Source of the DNA: Onchocerca volvulus
Lineage: Eukaryota > Nematoda > Chromadorea > Rhabditida > Onchocercidae
Assembly (NCBI GenBank): GCA_000499405.2
Contig: HG738140.1
Location: 8,273,560-8,337,559, forward strand
Length of the DNA: 64,000 nt
Direction of reading: 5' to 3'
The notes beneath the pieces are model-generated. The model saw only the letters and a program-made list of their open reading frames with translations. It made no database searches and was not told where the DNA came from. Of this stretch, positions 50,549 to 62,681 are shown piece by piece (position 1 is the stretch's first letter; each line of letters begins with the position of its first letter). Made by a program: the position numbers and the translations under genes.

Positions 50549-53500
50549 ACGAAAATGTGATTTGCAACAAAAACCCTATTCAAAATCAAAAATAAAAACA
50601 TAAATTGGAATTTTTACGGTGAAACAGAAATTATGATGAAAAACATTATATCTATAATTAAGCATAAAAACGAGTATTGAGTGATAATAGAATTTAATCA
50701 TATAACAATAATTTTGCATGACAGTCACGATTGGAGATAAATTCAAGGTAAAATCTGAACATCGACCATCATGATGGAGTAGTTTGTGCAATAATACATT
50801 ATCTTCACTTCTATGATGTAAGACATTACAACAACTCCATATAATCTATTGATAAAACTGAAACCTTTTACAAATGAAAATTTAAACTTTAAACTTTCAC
50901 ACAGATGAAACTATTACATATCTAAAATGAGAATAATTACTCGCCTTTTGATGGAAATTCTAATCAGATAATTTCATTTCCTTCGAGATTCCCCTTATTG
51001 TAAAACCTGATATGGCTTATGATCGTCTGTTTGCCAACAAAGACGAGAATTATATAATTTCGTTAAATTTGCAATATTAGAAAACTAAAAAGTTTTAAAA
51101 TATACCCGCTTTCTGAACAAATTTTCGAATTATTATTATATGTATTTCCTAGTCTTTATCTATTAAAGAAACAATCAATATTTCTCGCAATGTACAAAAG
51201 TGCGTTTTTAGGAGTCCAAAAAATTTATTTTTTTTCTTTTTTTTTTGTTGAAAATAAATATATAAAGCAAAAAAAAAAAAATGAAATTTTAAGTACCAAA
51301 GGAGATATTCTTATTAAAAATTCTTATTTATGGCAAATAATTAATGCTTTCTAACTTTAGCAAGAACAAAACATGTTTGTTAATATTGATAGCTAATCAC
51401 TTGCAAAAATCATTTGAATAAGTTCGAATTTTTTATCACCTAATCCCGTATCGCTCTTTTGCAACTATAATAGACATCAGTTTTTGATCCTGGACTTTTG
51501 GATGGAATGATAGTCTGACAAGAGGATTTGAATGCATTTTCTCAACTATCAGTAATATAATACAAAGATAAATGGACATTGTTAATTGAAAACCAAACTA
51601 CCTGTCCAGCGATTTTCATTAAATTTGTGACAATGTCTGGAAACGATATATTAGAGAACTCAAAAGACCAATTAAAACTCCAGAACATGAAATATATGAT
51701 ATGCTGGAGAAGCACTGAGAAGGACAACAGAATCATGTATGTTTCGTTTCATATGGTGTTTATTTCCGTTTTTATCAAACTTTGCACAATAATCGAAGCA
51801 ATTTTCTAACAGCCGGATCCGGCCATGCGAAGCGTAATCGGATTCAGCTGATTCGAAAGTTCTCAAAACACGCGTTTAGTCGAATACAATATTGTATCGA
51901 AGTTTCAAATCAATCGGTGAAGAACTTGAAACGTTGCGTAAAAATGAACAATGCAGAAAATAAGTGTGGTCAATAAATTTAGTCCGCTCACTTACTTTTC
52001 CCTGTCACAGGTGTGAAAGGGAAAAAAATTCTTATTTATATAGTGAGATTTTTGAAAATCTTGAAATTTATCACGATTTCTCAAACTTCATTTTCTACTT
52101 TTTTGATGCATGAAACGTTACATTCTTCACAGAAGGAAGTGAAGAACAATCTTAATAATGTTGACCCTAAATCAGCGTAAAAAAAAAGTGCAAACGAACA
52201 TCGGAAATGATATCAAAATTCGAATTTTTTTGTCAGTGCTATGATGGCAGAATGTGAAGCAAGCAGCAAGAAAAGTATAAGTATGATAGACGAACTATAC
52301 TGAGGCCTGAATCGATTGTCTCTGTCCTCAGAATGCCCTAACAACAAATGCGTTCAATTATTTGTCACCAGGCCTTCTAATAATGTTGAAAAAACACATT
52401 AAATACAATAACTGTTCAATTAGCTTCACGAACAAGAACTGCGACAATGATAAAAGTCGATCGAAACTGTCCCTTTTAATTTATTTACTTGTCGATCTTC
52501 TCGGCATGCATTAAAGTAATGGAATGTTCGGCCATGCATCTCATCAATCGGGGGTTGAAGAGTGAAATAGAAGCAAAAAATTGCGAAGTTGATTGAAAAT
52601 ATTTAATATAAATTTATGAAAAGTGCATCATGAGAATCTTTTGCAACATTTCCCATCTTTAGACAGTCCATCTTATAGAAAGAAAGGGATATTTCTTCAT
52701 CAGATGAGAGATCGATATAAAAAAGTCCAAGAATCCAGTGTAAACCACACAGAAATAAAATGCACTGCTAATGCAAAAGGCATAAGGAATAAATGCAGTC
52801 CTTTAAAATCTTTAAGGAATTAATTTAAATGCAATCCTTCAAATCGATAATTCATTTTTAAGCATCACACAGTTCATTGCAGAACCATAAACTCTTTTTT
52901 CTAAAATTTTTGAATTGTTATTGGCATCCAATCCCGTTGCGAATTGGCGATTATATGACTCTGCCGAAAAATAGTGCGGCACATGCCAATGGCGCATAGA
53001 AATATATGCAAGATATCGCTCTTTTGACTAAATGCTACTCAGCCGCTTTGTGAATTTAACGGAATCTCAGAAATCAATGGAAGAAAAAATGATTTGAAAT
53101 ATTCTTTTATGAATTAGCACGATACAGTGAGACTAATTCAAAAATAAAACCCGAAATTTTCAATTCAGAATTAAAATTATAGAATTCATTCTTACTATAG
53201 AATTTATTCATGTGTATTTTTAGAAAATTTAGAAAAAAATCTTGGGATTCTTCGGATTTGTTAAAATTTCGCAAATATATACAAAACTTCACGAAACTTG
53301 AAGAACAATTTCTTAGAATTTTGGAACGAAATTTTTTTTAAATCTTTGCTTCAGCAATATTTCTCAAGAAATTCTCATTTATTATTTCAATGCTATACAT
53401 TCATTCAAGTATTTATCGAAAAAATGAGATCGTAAATTTTACCTTCTCATCGTAATTCGTCAAAAAATCAAAAAATGAATACGAGTTCCTTCTGGTTTCT

Positions 53501-53936
53501 TCTACTGTGATTCAGAGGGAATGTGATGGGAAAAAACTCTAGAGGAGAAAGAGAAAGCAATGAAATTCCCTTTAAATGAGTCATTTGAAGTTTTTTTTGT
53601 CAGAGAAAAAGTATTGTTTGCATAAAATGAACAACAGTGGGAGAATTGTTCAGTTAGAATGGTACATCTGTTGATTGCACTACAGCTTCACAAAATATGC
53701 AAGATGGAATCGGTAGGAAGGATAAATGAACTGCAAAGGAATGAAGCGTACCCTTACAAAATTCTCTGCTTGTTTGAAATTAGTGCGGAATAATCAGAAA
53801 ATTTAGGAAAATATCAAGAAATAACACAAAATTATCGTATCTACTTTTAGATTGCAGGTGTAACATTGCCTTGTTAGATTTGCACATTTACCTTTCTCAG
53901 AATACTGCGAACAACAATTCCAAGCTACTTTAATTC

Positions 53937-54346
53937 TGATAGCTATTCTGATAGTACAAATTCTGATAGTGCATGTTGTTATTGCAAAGCATAGACAGAT
54001 CTCGAATATGCGAATACTTCCTGGTAGCAGCAGGCGGTCGTTTCTGATAAGGATCGCTTGAAAAATAGAATATGTCCCTTACCTATTGAGGAATCAGTTA
54101 CTGATTTTGTCATTTCTGATAACTGCTACATTCTATTATTCAACGAACTATTATATGAACACTATTTTCAATATCAATTCACAGTTTAAGTAGTTGAAAC
54201 AACAAAGGCAATAATCAATAGTGAATCTGTACTGATATAAGTGGTTTGATAATGTTGAAAACTCAACACTTTCCATATAAATAGACAGATGATAAATGAT
54301 AACAGCTAGTAGGCGGTATAAAAAATGACTGCAAGTGAACTGATAA
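53937..54346 (+). promoter_or_regulatory. cluster of nine WGATAR motifs upstream of ifb-1
   Basis: TGATAG at 53937, 53949 and 53964 and TGATAA at 54045, 54117, 54247, 54290, 54297 and 54341, all in the same orientation. A rough count from local base composition would expect about two on both strands. GATA factors of the ELT family drive epidermal and gut genes in nematodes, and ifb-1 is an epidermal gene, so an enhancer role is plausible. The three TGATAG copies lie in a short ATTCTGATAG repeat. Confidence 0.35.
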
Positions 54347-55477
54347 CAGTTCCTCCCTCCAATTTCGAAGAGTTGCAGAGTGTATAACAAAAGTACAGCA
54401 CTAAAATCATCTTAAGAAATGAGAGCGAAAAAATGAGTTGGAACTAATTTGTCAAATTTCATTTCAGGTTTTCTACCCACACTTACAAGAATGTAATATC
54501 TGACTGAACTGCTCGCAGTCTTCGATCTATCTCTATTAAATTTTGTCGATTTGAATCTGACCAAAGTGCATTTTGTGAATACTCTTTCCATATACGTCTA
54601 TCTGATGACAGTACATCAACTGAATTCATGTACAGAAATTCAAAATCGAATTTTTATTCATTTTATAGTTCTTTCTAATATATTTGCGCTAAAAGTCGTA
54701 TGAATTGCTATTTTCAGTACTACGAATTCACGCATTCTTTGCTTCCATAAAAGCGACAGGAAATCACGTCCTTAATCGCTGACATGACAATTACTGCTCT
54801 GCTAATTTGGAATTAATTAGTAACCGCTTGCTATTTTAAAATTCCTTTAATGACTTCTTCTCATTTCTCTCCCAGACTAAATATTAAGCATTTCTTGCAG
54901 AAAAAGATGTATTAAATATGGAAGAGAATCCAAAAACACCAACACTCAAAGGCACAAAAATTGTAAAAGGAGTGAGTGTCGCATTGTTACGTTCAACTTA
55001 TTCAAATTTCGCCAGATGAATTTATGACAAGTACCAGATGTCAAATATTGTTGCTTCCAACATTTCGCATCGTACTAACAAATATCCATGAACAGCTATA
55101 ACACAGGTTGCATAGTTCTCAACAGCTCTTCGTCAAACAGCATAGCAAAAATATGTAGGTTTCTAGAATTTTTCGAGATAAAAAAATAGATAATCAACGA
55201 GTTCCTGAACGAGTTTATAGTAGGAACTTAGAGAATATTTCAAGGTTGAACTCAACAGTTAGAGAGTTAGAATGACTTTGCTATTATCCTTTAAAGCCTA
55301 TATTAGCCGTGAATTAATGTCACGTATAACTTTTCTAAAACATATCTATTATACAAAATATGAAAACTAACTTTACACAGAAAGAATTTTATCTGTTAAA
55401 AAAACACGGTTTCTAGTGCAATTAGATTGTAAAACGATATTAAAGAGCGTAAATTTGGAATTTCTTCGGTTAAATGA

Positions 55478-56085
55478 ATTAAAAAATTAGTGAAAGAAGT
55501 TGCAGGGACTGAAGAAAAAACAGATAAACTTCTAGTTGTATCCAATTATCCATCTGTAACGGCCAAAATTGCTTTGCAAACGACCGTAACTTCTCCTTTA
55601 TTTAATACTTTTTCTGATGCCGAGGAATAAAATACGAAAGAATACCAAAATTCTATTATATTCAATAAATGAGCAACATCCTTGCACTGTTTTAGTGGAT
55701 CCAGATGCTCCTAGCAGATGAAATTTTTTTTTCAGGCGACAAAAAAATTTCTAAAATTGAAAAATTAGTGAAATAATATATCACGGAAACTTCGGACGGA
55801 CTGAAATTCAAATTACAAAAGTTTAAATTTGCATGGATCTCGACTTCGATTATAATTTGCAGAAATGTCTAATTTCAGCGCAATTAATCACATTATAAAT
55901 TAAAATTGCTGCCTTTGGGAACAATTTTTTTCTCTAGATGCTTCTCTAAAAATCCAAGAATTTTTAATAACAAGGAGAGGGACAGCATTGAAAATATTGC
56001 TGCCTGTGATGGTTGCACTGTAAATGATATTGTGATTTCATAGTAAACACCATCTGGAACGGCCACCTGATCAGAATATGCAAAA
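55478..56085 (+). pseudogene. decayed PEBP-family (phosphatidylethanolamine-binding) fragment
   Basis: Three collinear blocks resemble the PEBP/Raf-kinase-inhibitor-like family. 55478-55627 encodes DKLLVVSNYPSVTAKI and LQTTVTSP, like the N-terminal YPSG...LTPTQV region. 55683-55718 encodes CTVLVDPDAPSR, an almost exact copy of the family signature (TLVLVDPDAPSR). About 56020-56085 encodes TVNDIVIS then, after stops, TPSGTAT and SEY, like the NDI...PPKGTGLHRY region. Each block is in a different frame with stops between and no splice sites that would join them, so it is a pseudogene or relic. PEBP proteins (the OV-16 antigen type) are common in filarial worms. Confidence 0.55.
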
Positions 56086-57188
56086 AAATTATATTCTGAT
56101 GATTCATTGGTGGAAAATGAATAATACAGAGTGAAGGAAGGGATAATGTGAAGAAATGAGCAGGAAGGAATAAGTAAAAAATAAGCGATGCCTTGGTGAA
56201 CTTTTACGATACAACGGAAGCCTTCTTTCTTTTTCCTACAGAAGGTAGCAGAATTTGTCCTTCATAAATAAGAAAAACTGGTAAAGAAAAAAATAGGAAG
56301 AAGAGCTGGCAGCAATCAAATACTATTAATTGCCATTTCGGCGATACTCGTATTTCAAAAAAAAGAGGATTTCTTTGCATAGTTTTGGAATGCAAATTTG
56401 TAATTCAATCTATGAACAATCAGACGTAAAAAATCAATGATTTCTAGGTATAAACTCATGGACAAAGCTCACATCAATTAGAGACAATCAATCCTCAATT
56501 ATTCATTATTTAAGTTCAATTATATCATTCAAATGATTGCAATCCCATTGGACATGTATCAAGAACCATGGAGATATTGATATTATTGTCACGTATGCTT
56601 TTAAGTGAAACTCAACGGTACATTTGCACGTGCTACTGAAGTCCAAAGCAATTCTGACATGCAAATCGACTGTCTGATTTTGGTACAGGGTCGAAGTCTA
56701 ATCGAATAATCTAGCAGTTAGCTCCTCTGAAATTCCCCTCAAGACAGCTCGAGTATATAATGAAGCTGTTATATTCGACAAAACGAATGATTGGAGGAAT
56801 TGTGGGACGAAACAGCTTCAACCTTTCAATGAGTATGACGTCTTGTTTGCTTGAATGAAGCGTAGACATTGAATGTGTGTTGCTCCAAGTAGGCCGTTTT
56901 TGGTAAGCAGAGCGGAAAGAACCAAACGTTGAATTAAAGTATACATCTTCCACTAATCATCGCTTCGTCTTTATAACTTGCAAATTCAGCTAAAACAACC
57001 GATGTACCAACTTTGACCAAATTTATAGCCAGAAGAAAAGTCAGATTGAATTGTGAATGACCGAAGTATCCGCAAAGATCAGAATAATGAGGGAACGACG
57101 GGAAAATAGTCTGGAAAGAGTCATCGACAATCGACAGAATGATCGTTAAGGGACTGCTCTGTGATGGTGTACCATCGGCTTACATTCA

Positions 57189-57209
57189 ACACACACACAC
57201 ACACACACA
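57189..57209. repeat. AC dinucleotide microsatellite
   Basis: Ten uninterrupted AC units in a GC-richer patch. Confidence 0.9.
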
Positions 57210-57921
57210 TACAGAGATTATGCACAACTGAACAACATATCGTCGGCATCGTCATCGTCAACACATCAGCCAGCCTTTTTAAACCGATTGAATACAAAAG
57301 CAAGCAAGTAAACATGGCAGGAAGGGAGACATTCTGATGCAGTAGACTGCTATAAACATTTAAATATAGCAATACAAGCAGCACGTCAGATAGAGAATAG
57401 CACGTAACCAGGTGAGATTCTATTCTACGTTTGGGAATGAAGGAGACAGTGCGCTATTAGCGTTATGGAAAAGGCATTACTCAGCTAGCATATATATGTT
57501 GTGAGTCAAGAATGTGAAAAATTGGCTGGAACTAGATATGGATGGCTTTGCTCACATTTTCGTGAAAGAATCTAACCGAAGTTTGATTGATAAACACTGC
57601 AGCTGTCAAGAAGCAACGAGAAACAATCTACAAAAGAGAAAAAAACGAAGACCGAGAGATGATCAGTATTAACAGAAAGAACATGGAATAATAATGATGT
57701 TTCCTAGCTACTCCTCTGGCTAAACGGTAATGCTGGAAAGTATATTTGTATTATCATTCAACTATCAGAAGGCAAAGCAAGCGAAGTCTGTAAAACAAAA
57801 AATCAAAATCATAACTATTTCGTGGATAACAAAAGTACTCTATAGTCGGGTTGTTTCCGAATCTTATTTCTGCAATTCCTTACATATAACATATGTACAC
57901 ATGTTAGCTAAATATGCACAG

Positions 57922-57942
57922 ATATATATATATATATATATA
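57922..57942. repeat. AT dinucleotide microsatellite
   Basis: Uninterrupted alternating A and T over 21 bases. Confidence 0.9.
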
Positions 57943-60900
57943 AATATACAGAAATGCGCAATACATACACGAGAAATGTTCCGCTTCACTGACTATACTA
58001 AATACTTTTATGTGGTTTATATACAGATGACTCTTGCGATTTCGACCAGTTTTTTTTTTGATTGAATCGAAGGAAGAATTCGAGGGAAAAAGGAGCTGTG
58101 AAGAGATGTGAATTAGCGAAGAAAGCAGACCTAAAACGATGACGAATTCTTTCGAACGAAAAGAGAAGATAAGTAACAAAATGTTTCGTTCTTCCTCTTT
58201 GAAGTATAAAATAATGAATAGGACGAACATGTGGTACAATATGATGTATTTTTAAGCACTTCACATCAACAACAGTCTTAATGATTTTGTGTAGGTGTTA
58301 TTGGCGCTGTTTTCAGCCGTTATAGGTGGAAAGATTTCAGCATTGAGCTACTGTAGTTGATCGCGGAAGAGTTAAAATACTCATAATGAATGATCGAAGG
58401 CACGAAGATTTTTCTAACTTTTTTTATCGATCTGCATCAAATTCTTCAAGTGGTAAAATAAAGTGAAGAAATATTGATATAATAGTATGATTTCTGTATA
58501 GATGCATATGTTCTGCCATGCTCAGTAATTAAATTAATCGATATTTGAACAGATACTGAAGACAGCAGGAGAAATCGACTTAAATAGGAGAATAAAGTTT
58601 CCTGAAAATTTTCGAAACAGAAAGTTGTCAGTCTATGTCCTGTGTCGGAAAAAAGTTTTCTGAAATCTGGAACATAAATTTAATAATCTAAGAATTTAAT
58701 AATCAATACGCTGATCTTAAAGTGATTCATCCAGAGATTTTCAAAGAAAAAATTTGAAACAGATTTACTGCTTCTTTTTAAACTGCTAGCAAAAGCTCTG
58801 CCATTTAAAAAAATCATAGAGCAGGAGATAACCTTATATAAAAACCTAAGTTTTTAATAAACAGTTAACAACAAACATTTTTTTCTTTTTTGTTTAAAAA
58901 ATCAGAGATATTAAATCAATTAAAGATTTATGTATCAATTCAATTAAAGGTCTGCAATAACATTCGCCATTTTCATGAAGGATATGAATTGCCTTCATTC
59001 GCTGTAAAAATTGAGTTGATGGCATTTGACCCATAATTCAAAGAAAAATATAATTCATCATCTTTTGTTATATAATTTATTTCTTATTGAGAAAAAAATC
59101 TTAGAATATTCGTTTAAAAGTAAAAGAGAGAGATTTGAAGAGAAAATTCGTTAGGCTGTGATTGTAATAAACAAGAAAGTCCCAACATAAACATCACCGA
59201 TCAAATATTGTAAAAGTTAATTATATTGTAAACGCGAGAGAGAGGGATTGAGTGGAGATGTTCATAATCGAAAATCTCGCAGTGATGGATGACAATGTTG
59301 TAGAAACCCCTACTCGGCAATCACCCTATAAAAATTCAATTCATTTTTAAGTTGGCTTAGACTCAACTACTAATCTAATGCCATTTCAACAATCATTTCT
59401 GAATACTTTTTTTTGCCTTCTTTTCATTTTTTCCAGTTTTATCACAAAATGTGAAGTATTTCTCCTCATTTTTTTAATGCTTTTTTTTTTCTGTTTTTCT
59501 CTGAAATGTGTGCTTAAAAGAAAAAAGGAATGATAAATAAATACTTGCATTCAAATGGTTCCTGTCTATCTTCTATCGAAATAATTATTTGTTTATTTTC
59601 TGACGTGAAAATATATGAATGGATGAATAACTACTAAATTGATAATATTAGTATGATCAAAATTTAGTTTGCACTTGAATGGTCTCTACATGAGACTTCG
59701 CAAATGTCATGTTATGTTTTAAATCAAAAGTGTTTCTTTTAAGATCAGAGATTCACCCTACCCTATTTCCAGCACACTAAACATTATCTACGGAAAAAAA
59801 AAAAAAATAGTTGTGATGGAATCCTGTAGATATCAATCATACGGAACTGCTAGATATTGCAACTTCAATCATACCTGCTAACGCTTTACGCATCAATTTT
59901 GTATTTTTAACATGGTTTCATCATAATGTGTCTTAAAAGTTCTTAAATAAAGAAATTGAAAAAGAGTTTTTAAATGAAGAAACTGAAGAAATATTGGAAA
60001 AAATAATAAATATACAGTTTAAATCCTTCATATTACTTGGTTGACTGATATGGCATGTGCAATAAAATTGCAATCAGTAAGGAAAAGTAGAAGAAACGAG
60101 AAAGAAAGAAGACAGTTTTCTCTGTGGCCATTAATTTGGAACTATTTACCTTCTTCATTCAAGAATAATTGGACAACATTCCTTATTCTAACGACAATTT
60201 CACCTCAACAAATATTTCTTCGATTGTGGTTTTGTGTTTTTCATCTATGCTGATTGACAGTTCCTACAAAATAAATGCAAATATCGAGAGAAAAAATTAT
60301 AAACGAAAAATATCACTGATGCAGAAGAAAATTTATTTAAATGCCTAATTATGAATCCAATATGAAATCTAAATGCATTGGATTCATCTAAATGAAATGC
60401 AACATACAAAGTTCACTGCATTTTTGTACAAATAATCAAATAAAGTAAAGAGGTCAAAAAACAAAATGTATCTTAAATTTTTAAAATTGAAATTTTATTC
60501 ATCGCAGGACTAATCGCATCGCCAGCAGTTTTCTATCAGAAGGATTACATTATCATTATGAAATCATTTTTTTATCTTTCTTCGTTTTCTTGTTTCTACA
60601 AGTTCAGTTGAAAAGCATGGAAGTAGAAACATTGTATGATGGCAGTAAATGAGTAATGAGGCTAACATTAATACTCTAAATTCTTTTCCTTCCTTTCCAT
60701 TCATGTTTGAATTTAAACTACTATTTTAAATAAAATTCTTGCATATGTTTTGCCCATCATTGAAAAAATTACTTTTTTTTTATCTATTCCCTCCTCTTCC
60801 TCTTCATCTTTTCTTTTCTTCGTTCAAACGATTTTCGCGACAAATTTATTGGTCTGCCCAACTTCCATTGTGATATCGTAGGATGCCATTTAATTGATGT

Positions 60901-61177
60901 TCTATATGGGAAAGTTCCTCGGTAAGATTATAAAATCGTAATTTAGAAAATATAAGGAATTGGTATGCATTGATCTGTTTCTACCATAGCTTTACTTCCA
61001 ATTAATATATCATTTAATCAATAATTAGTGTTTTCCAAATATCCCACACCAGTATTATCCGAGCAGTTCCAAGTAGTATATAAATCAATGAAATCTAAAG
61101 TGAAAATTTGGCATCTTTGACATAACCGCTTTATTTTTTATTTCATTTGAGTACTTTACTTTGAGTATTTTATTTCC

Positions 61178-61239
61178 GAGAATATGTAGTAAAATAGTCA
61201 AAATATATAGTAACTTTTAATACTTTATTACATATTCTC
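61178..61239. repeat. A+T-rich 19-bp inverted repeat with 24-nt loop
   Basis: 61178-61196 (GAGAATATGTAGTAAAATA) and 61221-61239 are reverse complements with two mismatches. It could be a tiny MITE or a hairpin RNA, but low complexity makes chance possible. Confidence 0.6.
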
Positions 61240-62571
61240 TGAAACAGTATTACTATAGTAATATTATGTACTATCATTTAAATTCCAATTTTCAATTTCA
61301 AAATTTTGGATTGCAATTTCTAATTCTGAACGTTTCTATTGCTTATTTCTTGATTTTTTTTTTCAGCCCTCAAAATGTTTATAGACACTATTAGTAAGGA
61401 TGGAACAAAATAATGTTATGTATACTTTGAAAGAAAATAAATAAATAAATAAATGTATTTATAATAAGAAGGAATTTGTGAGAAAATTTATAACTTTTTA
61501 TCCAAAAAAAATATTCGAAAAAATCATTGTTGTTCCTGTTTGTCGAATAACTTTTGTTATGAACCAAAGAAAAATGGAAGACAATTGTTTCAGAGAGTAA
61601 ACTTTTTGAGACAACTCGAATTGAATTTCTGAGTAAAATGTTGTGTAAAAATATAAGGAATTATGCATTACATGTCCCTGAAAAATTCTCGCTGATTATT
61701 TTCAATGCCACTATATCATTGCTGATACTATTATTAGATTTTCCCTGTTTATTTCATGAATTTTTGACAAGAAGTAAAAGAAATGAAAGGGAATGATTGA
61801 GATTAAGCAAATTTTTTAAACAGAAATTACAAACAGAAAATAATTTTTTAATCAACTCAATCTTCCCATGCTAAATTAACATAATGAGAAGCAAATTATA
61901 GCCAAAAATACAAAAGAATCTCAAATTAATAAAAAATTTCGAACTAACTTCGACAAAATATAATTAAAAGAATGAATGACATTTTCGAAGTCAAAAGAGG
62001 AATACATCAAAGTTATCATTCTAATGGAGCAATTGCAAAATCTCTCGTAAATTTTGTTATTTTTCGTTTTAGAAATTTGAAATTTCTCGAACAGATTCTG
62101 GTTTGTTTTCCAATCATATTCAAAAATTGATTAGAAAAAAATGATGAAATATAATAGCTTTTGTCTATAAATATAAAAAAAAATTTTGTCCCTTCTTGTT
62201 TTGCTTGTATTAAAAAATATAATAATAATTATTTAGAGATGAGATTTATGAAAATAAGATTTCGATAGTTATTGGGATAAAGTTACTATTTAGGAATTTC
62301 TAACTGATCTAAAATTGGAAAAGTCAAAAAATGGTAGAGAAAATGCTGAACAGTTCTCCAATTATGGAGTTATAATAGATGTTGGAGTTATAACAAAATA
62401 TGAATAAATCACTTCTTGATTTAATTCAACTTTCAACAAGTATAGGAATTTTTCATCAGGACAAAGATTGCTTAATGAAACTTCACCAAAAATATCAATA
62501 ATTGTGGTACATGTTTTATGTCTGATTAGAACACACAAATGATTTACACGAGATGCGTCATTTAATGATTG

Positions 62572-62681
62572 TTTGACAATTATTCATTTTATGTTTGATA
62601 TTTATTCATTTGCTATCATTTGACAATTACTCATTTGTTTGACAATTATTCATTTATTCTCATTTGACAATTATTGATTTT
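62572..62681. repeat. five dispersed copies of an 18-base motif
   Basis: Variants of TTTGACAATTATTCATTT occur five times in about 110 bases with irregular short spacers. No known element matches. Confidence 0.8.

Noticed and set aside
51812..51823. Perfect palindrome GCCGGATCCGGC
   Set aside because: Striking in A+T-rich DNA, but it fits no binding consensus I can name and has no context.
56711..56953. 80-codon minus-strand frame starting MEDVYFNSTFGSFRS
   Set aside because: It lies in a GC-richer patch but shows no recognisable domain or convincing splice sites; transcript data would be needed.
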